A stretch of DNA of 64,000 nt from Oryzomicrobium terrae. GTDB taxonomy: Bacteria > Pseudomonadota > Gammaproteobacteria > Burkholderiales > Rhodocyclaceae. The DNA lies in the NCBI RefSeq assembly GCF_008274805.1, contig NZ_CP022579.1:3224001-3288000 (forward strand). Reading direction: 5' to 3'. Shown piece by piece: positions 25,424 through 34,354 of the stretch. The first letter of the stretch is position 1. Every line of letters starts with the position of its first letter. The notes under the pieces are model-generated. The model saw only the letters and a list, made by a program, of their open reading frames with translations. It made no database searches and was not told the DNA's origin. The translations under genes and the position numbers were made by a program.

Positions 25424-26657
25424 GGGTTTCGGGCACGGGTGCGGTACGGCACAACAGGGTATCGACAGCGTCAACCACCTCGTCGACACTAATGTTGTTC
25501 ATGCAAATCGGTTCGGCGTAAGGGCAGCGCTTCGAGAGGCAAGGGGTGCACGTGCGCCACTTGCGGATAACGATGTGGCGATCGAGATCGTAGGCGGGCC
25601 CGGAACGGGCCGGATCGGAGACGGCAAACAGGGCCACGACCGGGGTGCCCACGGTGACGGCAAGGTGCATCGGCCCGGTATCGCCGCTGACCACGCCTTG
25701 GCAACGGGCAAAAAGGCCCGGCAGCGCCGTCAGGAGCAGCTCCCCGGCAGAGGCCCAGGCCAGCGCTTCGTCAGCCGGGGCACGGCCGGCATTGATGCCG
25801 TCGGCCACTTCCCGGCAGAGGGCGGCTTCGGCTGGAGATCCGGTGACCACGAAGCGCAATGCGGGATGATTCGCTGCCAACTGCCGGGCGGCGGCAATGA
25901 ACCGACTACGGGGCCAGCGACGGCTGTTGGTGGAGGCTCCCGGTTGCAGGGCAATGAGACGACGTTCCTGCCAGCCAAGGCGCGCGAGGGCCTGGCTCAC
26001 GGCCGCCGCGCCGGCGGCGTGGCGTGGTACCGACATGCGGCGCAGCGCCTCGAGGAACGGAGTACCCAGAGGCGGAGCAGGCAAGCAGGGCGGCTTGCCG
26101 CATGCCAGTCCCGCCACGGCCAGGCGCTGGTCGACGCCGTGCCCCAGATCGTCCCAGCCCAATAGCGGCTCAGGATTGGCGAGCAGGAAACGAAAACGGT
26201 TGGTATTGGGTAGTTTGAAGATGAAACGGGCGCCGGACAGGTAAGCCAGCGGGGTGACCTGAGGCTCGTTGCCATGGAAGATCGCCGCCAGATCGTAATC
26301 CGCCGACGTTCCGCCCGAGACACGACGTGCCTGTTGGCGGAGAGCCCGGAGGGCCCGCCAGAACCCCCGCCACTTGCCCACATAGGGCACAACCGCATCG
26401 ACCCCTTCGACCCCGGCGAACAGCTCCGCCAAAGAGGGATGGGCAACCAGGGTCAGGTGGGCATCGGGATAGGCCGTGCGCAAGGCACGCAGCCCCGGGG
26501 TCGAAAGCAAGGTATCTCCCAGGGCCGTATTGGAGATCGCCAGGATGCGATGAATATGCGACGACCCTAGCTCGGCCGGGTCGCGGGGGCGGCGATCGAG
26601 AGCCCGCTTGAGGCGCAAGCCCCAGTAGAGCAGGCCCTCACGCAGCTTCAACCTCAT
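25416..26657 (-). CDS. Glycosyltransferase family 9 protein (heptosyltransferase-like)
   Basis: A 413-residue GT9 protein. It shows RILAISNTALGDTLLSTPGL near residue 35, a heptosyltransferase-like IALQPGASTNSRRWPRSRF, and the donor block VVSGDTGPMHLAVTVGTPVV followed by ALFAVSDP. The cysteine motif CTPCLSKRCPY near the C-terminus is also typical. The ATG at 26657 overlaps the deacetylase stop by four bases; the long upstream open frame is not coding for this protein. Among the five GT9 proteins here it is one of the two closest to classical WaaC/WaaF/WaaQ enzymes. Confidence 0.9.
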   Translation of the reverse strand: MRLKLREGLLYWGLRLKRALDRRPRDPAELGSSHIHRILAISNTALGDTLLSTPGLRALRTAYPDAHLTLVAHPSLAELFAGVEGVDAVVPYVGKWRGFWRALRALRQQARRVSGGTSADYDLAAIFHGNEPQVTPLAYLSGARFIFKLPNTNRFRFLLANPEPLLGWDDLGHGVDQRLAVAGLACGKPPCLPAPPLGTPFLEALRRMSVPRHAAGAAAVSQALARLGWQERRLIALQPGASTNSRRWPRSRFIAAARQLAANHPALRFVVTGSPAEAALCREVADGINAGRAPADEALAWASAGELLLTALPGLFARCQGVVSGDTGPMHLAVTVGTPVVALFAVSDPARSGPAYDLDRHIVIRKWRTCTPCLSKRCPYAEPICMNNISVDEVVDAVDTLLCRTAPVPETHG

Positions 26658-27493
26658 TTCCGACCTTTCAGACCCAGGTACAGGGCGGCGGTCAGCGGGT
26701 TGCCGTAGAGGCGCAAGCGCGACGCAAACCAGCCGGCCGGCTTGTCCTTGACGACGATGCGCGGGATGCGCGCCGGATCGGTGTCCCCCCGGGCCACGCC
26801 CGCCTCGGTGGTGTACAGGTGGCGAAAGCCGGCCGCCTGGGCCACCCGCTGGTAGGCCGCGTCGTAATAGCCCTGGGGCCAGCAAAGGTGAGCACTGCCA
26901 TTTCCCAGTCTCGCCGCCAAGGTGGCGCGGGAAGCGGCCAAGTCGTCGCTCAGGGCCCGATCCCGGGCGTCCTGGTCGGCAATCGTCTTGTCCCAGCGGG
27001 TATGGCTGTGGGTATGGGAGTGAAACTCGAAAGTACCGGCATCGCGCATGGCATGGACTTCGGACCAGCGCAGAAAGGCACCGTCCAGCGGGACAGGGTC
27101 AGCCGCGTCCTGCCAGGCGCGCCCTGCGGCCATGGCGCCTTTGTGGTCGGGCACATCTGGGACCGGCTGACCCTGCCCGGCGTGGGCCCGCACCTCGCCC
27201 TCGCCGATCCAGCCAGTGATGAGGAACAACACCGCGTGCAAGCCGAACTCGGCCAGGACCGGGTGGGCATAGACCCAGTTGTCCAGGTAGCCGTCGTCGA
27301 AAGTGATCAGTACCGCCCGCTTCGGCACCGGCGCACCGGCCAGGCAGGCGGCGAACTCGGCCGCGGTCAAGGAGCGCCACCCGTGCTCGGCCAGCCAGGC
27401 CATGTGTGCCCTGAAGTTCTCGGGGGAGACCGTCACCAGCCCGGGTTTGGGGCTGACGTGGTGGTACATCAGGACGGGAATCGGGCGTTGCAT
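26654..27493 (-). CDS. Polysaccharide deacetylase (CE4, NodB-like)
   Basis: A 279-residue polysaccharide deacetylase of carbohydrate esterase family 4, which removes N- or O-acetyl groups from sugars. The opening PIPVLMYHHVSPKPG is typical. Metal-binding motif 1 is VLITFDDGYLDNWVY near residue 64, motif 2 is EFHSHTHSH, and a late HLCWPQGYYD follows. There is no clear signal peptide, which suggests a cytoplasmic site or membrane attachment through partners. In this setting it probably deacetylates a sugar of the LPS core or O-unit. The start is ATG at 27493, two bases after the upstream GT4 gene. Confidence 0.9.
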   Translation of the reverse strand: MQRPIPVLMYHHVSPKPGLVTVSPENFRAHMAWLAEHGWRSLTAAEFAACLAGAPVPKRAVLITFDDGYLDNWVYAHPVLAEFGLHAVLFLITGWIGEGEVRAHAGQGQPVPDVPDHKGAMAAGRAWQDAADPVPLDGAFLRWSEVHAMRDAGTFEFHSHTHSHTRWDKTIADQDARDRALSDDLAASRATLAARLGNGSAHLCWPQGYYDAAYQRVAQAAGFRHLYTTEAGVARGDTDPARIPRIVVKDKPAGWFASRLRLYGNPLTAALYLGLKGRK

Positions 27494-27495
27494 GG

Positions 27496-28644
27496 TCAGG
27501 CCACCAGGAGGCGACGATAGAGGGCTTCCATGCCGTCCACCATCCGTTCCAGGCAATACGTCTCGCGCACGAAACGGCTGCCGGCTTCGCCCATGGTGTG
27601 GCGACGCTGACCATCGCTCGCCAGGGTGGCGATCGCCTCGGCCAGGGCAGGAGCATCTTCTGCCGGGACCAGCAATCCGGTCTCGCCCTCGCGCATGGTT
27701 TCCGGCACCCCACCGACCCGGGTACCGATCACCGGCAGCCCCATGGCCTGGGCCTCGATATAGGAGGTGCCGAGGGCTTCCTCCAGGGTCGGCAGGACGA
27801 ACAGGTCGAGGCCAGCCATCACTGCGGGAATGTCGCGACGCAGGCCGAGCAGAAAGATCCGGTCCTGCAGGTGCAACTCGGCGATGCGGGCCTTGAGATT
27901 GTCGGTCTGGGGACCATCGCCGGCAAAAACGAAGCGCACCTGTGCCCCACGTGGGTCGTCGCGCAGGCGGGCGGCAGCCTCCAGCAGCACATGGTGGCCT
28001 TTTTTCTTGCGCAGGATGGCGACGGTCCCCACCAGCACCGCATCGGCAGGCAGGCCCAGTTCGCCGCGCAGGTCGGCGGCCGTCGTCTGGCCGGGATCGA
28101 AGCGGGTGAAATCCACGCCGGTCGGCACGGTGGTCACCTGGTCGCCGGCGATGCCCTTGGACAACAGGTAATTGCGCACGGCATGGCTGACCGCCACCAC
28201 CTGGTCGGGCAGGCGGGCGTAGGTGAAGGTGGACGTGATCGGCAGGATCAGGTGGCGGGTGCGCACCACCCGCGGCCGACGTCCCGGGTAGGCCAGGGGC
28301 AGGCGCGCCGCCAGACCGGCCAGGGTGGTATCGCGGCTGCTGTGGGTATTGACCACGTCGGCGCGCACCTCGCGCAGCACCTTGGCCAGGTGGAACACCG
28401 CCGGTAGGTCGAAGCTCTTGCGCATGCGCACCGCGGCGGTGGCAAAACCGGCCTGGGCGGCACGCTCGAGCAATCGGGCGCCGGGCTGGGCCACCACCGT
28501 CACCCGGTGGCCCCGGGCGCGCATGCCCAGGCACTCGTTGAGGGTGCGATTTTCCTGCCCCCCCCAGCCGGTGGAGCTTTCGGTATGCACGATGGACAGC
28601 GCTCCGGACGGGGCAACCAACCCGGCGTTCCCCGCAACGCTCAC
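27496..28644 (-). CDS. Glycosyltransferase family 4 protein
   Basis: A 382-residue GT-B enzyme with SIVHTESSTGWGGQENRTLN at the start, RKKKGHHVLLEAAARL and FVFAGDGPQTDNLKARI in the nucleotide domain, and EEALGTSYIEAQAMGLPVIG carrying the E-x7-E signature. It overlaps the msbA stop codon region by four bases (ATGA), so it is translated directly after msbA. The probable role is in LPS outer-core or oligosaccharide assembly. Confidence 0.9.
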   Translation of the reverse strand: MSVAGNAGLVAPSGALSIVHTESSTGWGGQENRTLNECLGMRARGHRVTVVAQPGARLLERAAQAGFATAAVRMRKSFDLPAVFHLAKVLREVRADVVNTHSSRDTTLAGLAARLPLAYPGRRPRVVRTRHLILPITSTFTYARLPDQVVAVSHAVRNYLLSKGIAGDQVTTVPTGVDFTRFDPGQTTAADLRGELGLPADAVLVGTVAILRKKKGHHVLLEAAARLRDDPRGAQVRFVFAGDGPQTDNLKARIAELHLQDRIFLLGLRRDIPAVMAGLDLFVLPTLEEALGTSYIEAQAMGLPVIGTRVGGVPETMREGETGLLVPAEDAPALAEAIATLASDGQRRHTMGEAGSRFVRETYCLERMVDGMEALYRRLLVA

Positions 28645-30437
28645 AGCGGCTCCCCGGTGGCCAGCTGGTTACGGTACAAGGCGGCATACGCCCCTTCCTT
28701 GGCCAGCAGCTCGGCATGGTTCCCCTGTTCCACCACCCGCCCCCGGTTGAGCACGACGATCTGGTCGGCGTGTTCGATGGTGGACAGACGGTGCGCGATG
28801 ACCAGGGTGGTGCGACCGGCCATCAAGGTATCCAGGGCGGCCTGGACGGCGCGTTCGGATTCGTTGTCGAGGGCCGAAGTGGCCTCGTCGAGGATCAGGA
28901 TCGGGGCATTCTTGAGCAGGGCTCGGGCGATCGCCAGACGCTGGCGCTGGCCGCCGGAGAGGCGCACACCGTTCTCGCCGATCAGGGTGTCGAATCCCTG
29001 GGGCTGGGCCTCGATGAATTCCAGGGCGTTGGCCGCCCGGGCCGCAGCGCGGATTTCGTCCATGGACGCGTCGCGCTTGGCGCCGTAGGCGATGTTGGCC
29101 GCAATGGTGTCGTTGAACAGCAGCACTTCCTGGCTGACATAACCGATGTGGCGGCGCAGCCCGGCCAGGGAATAGCTCTGCAGGTCGAGCCCGTCGAGCA
29201 GGATCTGGCCGGAAGTCGGCGCGTAGAAGCGGGGCACCAGGGTCGCCAGGGTGGACTTGCCGCCCCCGGACTGGCCGACCAGGGCGATGGTCTGGCCGGG
29301 TGCCACGGAGAGGCTCACGTCGGCCAGGGCATCCCGCTCGGCGTTGGGGTAGCGGAAGGAAACGTGGCGAAAATCGATGCGCCCTGCCACCTGATCCGGA
29401 TTCACGGTTCCGGAGTCTTCCTCCAGTTCTTCATCGAGCAACTGGAAAACGCTCTCGGCAGCGGCCAGACCGCGTTGCAAAGGGGCGTTGACGTCGGCCA
29501 GGTGCTTGAGCGGCGCCAACAGCATGAGCATGGCGGTGATGAAGGAAACGAAACTGCCCACCGTGGTGGTGCCGCTGGACGATTGCTGCAGGGCCACGTA
29601 CACCACCACCGCCACGGCGACCGCAGCGAACAGCTGGGTGATCGGCGTGGTGGCGGCAGCGGCCACGCTAGCCCGCATGCTGTAGCGGCGCTGCGCCTGG
29701 TTCGATTCGGAGAAACGCGCAATCTCCTGGGCTTCTCCACCGAAAATCTTGATCACCCGATTACACAGGGTGCTTTCCTGGAGGATCTGCAGCATGTGGG
29801 ACATCCCCTTCTGGGAATCCCGGCTTGCCTGCCGCAAGCGACCTGAAAAGGATTTGACGACGAACGCCACCACCGGAATCAGGGCAAAGCAGACCAGCGT
29901 CAGCTGCCAGTTCAACCACAACAGCCAACCGAGCAGACCGATCACCGTCATCGAATCCTTGATCACGGTCACCGCCACGGTCGTCGCGGCCCCCGCCACA
30001 CCGCCGACGTCGTAGGCGATCTTGGTCATCGGCACGCTACTGGCGTGGTTCTGGAAATAACTGGCCGGCAAACGGACCATCCGGGCATACATCTGCTCGC
30101 GGATATCGGTAATCACCCGCTGTGAAACCCAGGCAAAGCCATAGGATGAAAAGTAGTTGAAGATGCCGCGCAAGATAAATACGCCAACGATACCCAGAGG
30201 GATCCATACCGGGTCGTCGAAAATCCCATTCCGCGTATTGCCAGCAGCGGCAAAGCCTTCATCGAGCAGGGGCTTGAGCAGGGCGGGGAACATCGGCTCG
30301 GTGGCGGCAGTAATGGCCGTAGCGAGCAGGGACAGAGCAATCACTTTCCAGTACGGACGCACATAGCTCAGCAGCCGCAAGTAAAGGGCTCGACTCTCGG
30401 ACAGTGAGTGCACCGGGGACTGTTTTTTCTTGGCCAT
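28641..30437 (-). CDS. msbA: Lipid A export ATP-binding/permease protein MsbA
   Basis: A 598-residue half-transporter of the ABC exporter type with an N-terminal six-helix membrane domain (about residues 20-325) and a C-terminal ATPase. Walker A is LVGQSGGGKSTLATL, the ABC signature is RLSGGQRQRLAIARALL, Walker B is ILILDEATSALD, and the switch region IAHRLSTIEHADQIVVL follows. MsbA flips lipid A-core across the inner membrane. Its length and its place within LPS genes support that assignment over other type I exporters. It lies 89 bases after the GT4 gene, the widest gap inside the LPS run. Confidence 0.94.
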   Translation of the reverse strand: MAKKKQSPVHSLSESRALYLRLLSYVRPYWKVIALSLLATAITAATEPMFPALLKPLLDEGFAAAGNTRNGIFDDPVWIPLGIVGVFILRGIFNYFSSYGFAWVSQRVITDIREQMYARMVRLPASYFQNHASSVPMTKIAYDVGGVAGAATTVAVTVIKDSMTVIGLLGWLLWLNWQLTLVCFALIPVVAFVVKSFSGRLRQASRDSQKGMSHMLQILQESTLCNRVIKIFGGEAQEIARFSESNQAQRRYSMRASVAAAATTPITQLFAAVAVAVVVYVALQQSSSGTTTVGSFVSFITAMLMLLAPLKHLADVNAPLQRGLAAAESVFQLLDEELEEDSGTVNPDQVAGRIDFRHVSFRYPNAERDALADVSLSVAPGQTIALVGQSGGGKSTLATLVPRFYAPTSGQILLDGLDLQSYSLAGLRRHIGYVSQEVLLFNDTIAANIAYGAKRDASMDEIRAAARAANALEFIEAQPQGFDTLIGENGVRLSGGQRQRLAIARALLKNAPILILDEATSALDNESERAVQAALDTLMAGRTTLVIAHRLSTIEHADQIVVLNRGRVVEQGNHAELLAKEGAYAALYRNQLATGEPL

Positions 30438-30526
30438 ATAGATGAGAGAAACGACCCCGCCACGGGGGAAAAACGCAATCGGGCATTATACCCGGCCGCA
30501 GGGCGTCACCCGGCGCCAGCGAAGCT

Positions 30527-31729
30527 TCAGGCACTCGGCGCCAGGCGGCGATAGAGGGCAAGCAACTGGCCGGCCATAGCGGCCAGAGACAGGTCGGCGA
30601 CGCTGGCCCGGGCGGCCTCGCGCATCCTTGCAGCCGCGCCGGGTTCCGCCAGGGTCGCCAGGTGGCCGGCCAGGGCGGCCACGTCCAGGGCATCGCAGAC
30701 GAAGCCGTTTTGTCCGGGGACGATGCGCGCCGCGGCACCGCAGGTGGTGGAGGTCACCACCGGCAAACCGGACGCCAGGGCCTCCAGGGCGGCATTGGGA
30801 AAGGGGTCGTAGAGGGTGGGCAGGACGAAGGCGTCGGCCGCACCGTAATAGGGCTTCACATCCTTCTGCGGACCGACGAAGTGCACCCGCCCGGCCAGCC
30901 CCAGGGCGGCAGCGCGGCGCTGTAGGGCGCTCAGGCGGCGGTCGCCGCCAACCACCACCAACGCCCCTGCCGGCACCTGGGCCAGGGCGTCGAGCAGACG
31001 CGGCACCCCCTTGCGCTCGAACCCACCGCCCACGTAGAGAAACAGTGGCGTCGTTTCCGCCACACCCAAAGCCTGGCGCACGGCAGCACGATGGGTGGTG
31101 GCCAGGTTCGGATGGAACGCTTCCAGATCCACCCCATTCTCGATCACCACCAATTTGTCCGCGCCAACCCCGTAGTACCGGGCGATCTCCTCCTTGACCA
31201 GCGCCGAGTTGCAGATCACGGCCCGCAGCCGGGGATGAGCGAACATGGCCGCCTCCTGGGCGACGACATAACGGTGGTAGGGCGACAGGCGTTGCCCCAG
31301 CCGCCCCAGGGGCGACAACAGCCGGGATCGATGGTCGAGCCAGGCGGCATGCACCCCGTCGCCGGCACGAAAGATCATGCAGCCGGGTAAGCGCTCGTGG
31401 GACTGGGTGATGTCGAAGCCCCCGTGCTCCAAGGCATCGCTGGCGCAGGCGGCAAACGCCTTGTCCCGCCCGGTCCGCCCGCCCAGCAGCCTGGAGAACA
31501 AGGAACGGCGCGGGTTGCAGCGTTGCAGGGTAAACCCCGAATCCGGCGCCGGTTCGACTCCGACCCATTCCCGGGCGATCAGGGTGACATCGGCACCTTC
31601 GGCGACCAGGGCCGCCAAGGCCCGCTCGACGAAGCGCTCGGCGCCACCGTAGGGGTTGTAACGCTGCCGCACCAAGGCGACGCGCAGGCGATGGGCCGGG
31701 TTGGGCTGCGCCAGGGCCGCCTCGCTCAT
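30527..31729 (-). CDS. Glycosyltransferase family 4 protein (WaaG-like)
   Basis: A 400-residue GT4 enzyme. The acceptor domain begins RVALVRQRYNPYGGAERFVE, and the segment RLPGCMIFRAGDGVHAAWL is reminiscent of WaaG, which adds the first glucose to heptose II. The nucleotide domain has LFLYVGGGFERKGVPRLLDA and PTLYDPFPNAALEALASGLP with the E-x7-E pattern. The ATG at 31729 overlaps the waaQ-like gene by four bases. The WaaG-like identity is probable but not certain. Confidence 0.87.
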   Translation of the reverse strand: MSEAALAQPNPAHRLRVALVRQRYNPYGGAERFVERALAALVAEGADVTLIAREWVGVEPAPDSGFTLQRCNPRRSLFSRLLGGRTGRDKAFAACASDALEHGGFDITQSHERLPGCMIFRAGDGVHAAWLDHRSRLLSPLGRLGQRLSPYHRYVVAQEAAMFAHPRLRAVICNSALVKEEIARYYGVGADKLVVIENGVDLEAFHPNLATTHRAAVRQALGVAETTPLFLYVGGGFERKGVPRLLDALAQVPAGALVVVGGDRRLSALQRRAAALGLAGRVHFVGPQKDVKPYYGAADAFVLPTLYDPFPNAALEALASGLPVVTSTTCGAAARIVPGQNGFVCDALDVAALAGHLATLAEPGAAARMREAARASVADLSLAAMAGQLLALYRRLAPSA

Positions 31730-32895
31730 GCCCAGCGTCCTTCGGCTTCGGCCAGTACGCCGTCGAGGGCGGCAAACACCGCTTCGGGGGTCAGGGCGAC
31801 CAGGCAGTCGCTCACCTTGCCGCCGCCGCAGCCGTCGATACCGCAGGGTCGGCAGGGATGGCGGGTGCTGGCCACCACCCGGTGCGACACGGTCTGCCCG
31901 GCACCGCTGATCGGCCAGGGGCCCCACTCCTTGTCGCCGGAGGGGCCGAACAGGGCCACCGCCGGGGTGCCCATGGCAGCGGCGATGTGCATCGGCGCCG
32001 AATCGACGCCGACGAACGCCCGGGCCCGAGCGGTCAGGGCCGCCAACTCCTTGAGGCTCAACTGCCCCGCCAGGCTCACTGCCTTGCCCGGCGCCGCCGG
32101 CAGGGCGGCGATGATAGCTGCCACCAGGCCTTCCTCGGCCGCACCGGGCGCACCGGAAAACACCAGATGCTGCCCCCGGTTCACCAACTGAGTGGCCAGC
32201 GCAATCCAGGCCTGGGTGGTCCAGCCCTTGAACATCCAGCGCGACGCCGGGTGCAGATGGATAAAAGCGCCTGGCGCCAGGCCATGCCCCGCCAGCAACG
32301 CCTCCACCTTGGCCTCCGCCACCGCGCCGGGGACCAGGGCCACCCCCCGAGCCTCAGGGGCCGGGTAGATGCCAATGCGGCGCAGGAAGTCGAGATTGCG
32401 CTCCACCGTGTGGCGCAAGGCATTGCCTGGTTTGGCGACGAAATGGGTGAAGGCCTTGGCCCAGCTACCGTCGCGCCCCTTGACCCGGGGCGCCACGCCG
32501 TAGCGGGCCCCGCTCAAACGGGTGATCCAGGCGCCGCGGCGGTGTTCGGTGAGATGCAGCACCAAGTCGTAGCGCCGTCCGCGCAGGGTGCGCAGCAGGC
32601 CCCATTCGGCCTGCAGCTGACCCAGCGGACCGCGCTTCTTCCAGTTGCGGTCGATGCAATGCACGGCGCTGATCGCCGGGTGGCCGGTGAGCATCTCCCG
32701 GGTATCGGCATAGACCAGAGCGTCGATCTCGGCATGGGGAGCCGCCGCCTTGAGCACGGAAAAGACCGGGGCGGAGAGCAGCACGTCGCCGTGGTGGCGC
32801 AGCTTGATCACCAGCACCCGCTTCAGGTCGGCCAGGGGGACCGGATCGGGCACGACCGGCGCAGCAGCGGGTAGAAATGTCAGTGGAGCAGTCAT
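31726..32895 (-). CDS. waaQ: Lipopolysaccharide heptosyltransferase III-like (GT9)
   Basis: A 389-residue GT9 protein. The motifs RVLVIKLRHHGDVLLSAPVF, CIDRNWKKRG and IHLHPASRWMFKGWTTQAW match the heptosyltransferase III (WaaQ/RfaQ) group, which branches the inner core with a third heptose. The donor block VGVDSAPMHIAAAMGTPAVA is canonical, and CRPCGIDGCGGGKVSDCL forms the usual cysteine-rich tail. The start is ATG at 32895; an upstream in-frame methionine overlaps cobC. It heads the LPS run, 32 bases downstream of cobC on the same strand. Confidence 0.88.
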   Translation of the reverse strand: MTAPLTFLPAAAPVVPDPVPLADLKRVLVIKLRHHGDVLLSAPVFSVLKAAAPHAEIDALVYADTREMLTGHPAISAVHCIDRNWKKRGPLGQLQAEWGLLRTLRGRRYDLVLHLTEHRRGAWITRLSGARYGVAPRVKGRDGSWAKAFTHFVAKPGNALRHTVERNLDFLRRIGIYPAPEARGVALVPGAVAEAKVEALLAGHGLAPGAFIHLHPASRWMFKGWTTQAWIALATQLVNRGQHLVFSGAPGAAEEGLVAAIIAALPAAPGKAVSLAGQLSLKELAALTARARAFVGVDSAPMHIAAAMGTPAVALFGPSGDKEWGPWPISGAGQTVSHRVVASTRHPCRPCGIDGCGGGKVSDCLVALTPEAVFAALDGVLAEAEGRWA

Positions 32896-32927
32896 GGCGG
32901 CGGATTTTACAGGGCGGAACGCCCGGA

Positions 32928-33545
32928 TTAACGGTTGAGCGCCAGCAGGCGCGGCGGTGCGCCACCGGCCCGGGGCCACTCCAGCACCGTCAAGGCGGCA
33001 AAATCCACCTGCAGGCGGAACCAGTCCGCCGGCGCCAAGCCCAGGGCAGCGCCGGTCAGCGCGCGGATCACCCCGCCGTGGGTCACCACCACCCGGGCCC
33101 CGGCCGCGACGTCACCTGCGACCTCATGGTCGCGGGCTTCCGCAGCCAGGTCGTCGAGCCATTCCAGCACCCGCCCCTGCAACATGCGCGCCGATTCCCC
33201 GGCCGGCGGGGCGAAGTCGCTCATGTCCTCGGCCCAGGCCGTCAGGGGGCCTGGGCCGATCTCGTCCCAGGTGCGCCCTTCCCAGGTGCCGAAGGCCATT
33301 TCCATCAGGCGCCCATCGACGACCGGCTCCGGATGCAGTTCCCGGGCCAGGGCCAGACAGCGGCTCAAGGGGCTCGAATAGAGAGGCAGCGCCACCGGCG
33401 GCAGCAAGGTGCGCAGGCGCTCGGCCGCGGCACCCGGCGGCGCTGCCAGGGGAACGTCGCGCTGGCCGTAGCAGATGCCGGGCGGGGTAGCCACCGCCGG
33501 GTGACGGATCAAGTACAACGTCAGCGGTGCAGCGGTCCCGGCCAT
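32928..33545 (-). CDS. cobC: Histidine phosphatase family protein, probable alpha-ribazole phosphatase CobC
   Basis: A 205-residue phosphoglycerate-mutase-like phosphatase. The catalytic motif LYLIRHPAVA has Pro in place of the Gly of the usual RHG, a variation common in CobC-type proteins. LYSSPLSRCLALA, MEMAFGTWEGRTWDEI and VVVTHGGVIRALTG supply the other active-site residues. CobC removes the phosphate from alpha-ribazole phosphate in cobalamin nucleotide-loop assembly. Position directly after cobT and cobS supports this over a general phosphatase. The start is ATG at 33545, 11 bases after cobS. Confidence 0.88.
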   Translation of the reverse strand: MAGTAAPLTLYLIRHPAVATPPGICYGQRDVPLAAPPGAAAERLRTLLPPVALPLYSSPLSRCLALARELHPEPVVDGRLMEMAFGTWEGRTWDEIGPGPLTAWAEDMSDFAPPAGESARMLQGRVLEWLDDLAAEARDHEVAGDVAAGARVVVTHGGVIRALTGAALGLAPADWFRLQVDFAALTVLEWPRAGGAPPRLLALNR

Positions 33546-33556
33546 GGCCAGCCCCC

Positions 33557-34339
33557 TCAAATCGCCGGCCACTGGGCGAGCAGGCCCAGGTAGAAGGCGA
33601 TCTCGCTGACCTGTTGGGCCGCCCCCAGGCAATCGCCGGTATACCCGCCCAGGTTGCGCAGCATCAGCCGGGCCAGCCAGACGGTCGCCAGCAACGCCAG
33701 GAACAGGGCCGGCAGGAGGAGGGCGGCAGGGGCCGCCGCGCACCACAGCGCCAGGCCGGCGGCGGCGAACAGGGCCGATACCGCCAAGGCGGAGAGCGGC
33801 ATCCGGTTGGCTAGGGGCTTGGACTTGCTGCTCAGGTCCTCGCGCACGTAGTCGAGCCGGGTCAGCAAGGCGCCGCTGCAGCAGCGCGACACGCTGTGGC
33901 CGGCCACAAGGGCGGCCGGCACCCAGGCGGCGGGCAGCAGGCAGAGCGCCGCCACCTTGCCCGCCAGGGCGAGGAACAGGGCGGTGGCGCCGTAGCTACC
34001 GACCCGGGAATCTTTCATGATGTCCAGGATGCGCTCCCGGGTCCAACCACCGCCGAAGCCATCCACCATGTCCGAGAGGCCATCCTCGTGGAACGCGCCG
34101 GTGGCGTACAGGGTGGCCGCCAGGGAGGCCAGCACCGCCACCGGCTGGGGCCACACCTGGGCGGCCAGCCAGAATGCGGCAGCGCCGAGGCCACCAACCA
34201 GCAGCCCGACGGCGGCAAAGTAGCGCGCCGCAGCCTGCAGCATTTCAGCCGAATGCCCCACCCAGGCCGGTACCGGCAGGCGGGTGAAGAAGCGCACGGC
34301 GGCGAAAAAATAGGCCAGTTCGCGCAGGAGCAGGGTCAT
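33557..34339 (-). CDS. cobS: Adenosylcobinamide-GDP ribazoletransferase (cobalamin synthase) CobS
   Basis: An integral-membrane enzyme that joins adenosylcobinamide-GDP to alpha-ribazole, giving adenosylcobalamin. The 260 residues include about six membrane helices and the family motifs FFTRLPVP, GAFHEDGLSDMVDGFGGG and ILDIMKDSRVGSYG. It sits 15 bases downstream of cobT and 11 upstream of cobC, so the three are one transcript. The length is normal for the family. Confidence 0.96.
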   Translation of the reverse strand: MTLLLRELAYFFAAVRFFTRLPVPAWVGHSAEMLQAAARYFAAVGLLVGGLGAAAFWLAAQVWPQPVAVLASLAATLYATGAFHEDGLSDMVDGFGGGWTRERILDIMKDSRVGSYGATALFLALAGKVAALCLLPAAWVPAALVAGHSVSRCCSGALLTRLDYVREDLSSKSKPLANRMPLSALAVSALFAAAGLALWCAAAPAALLLPALFLALLATVWLARLMLRNLGGYTGDCLGAAQQVSEIAFYLGLLAQWPAI

Positions 34340-34354
34340 GACGATAGGGCTGGC

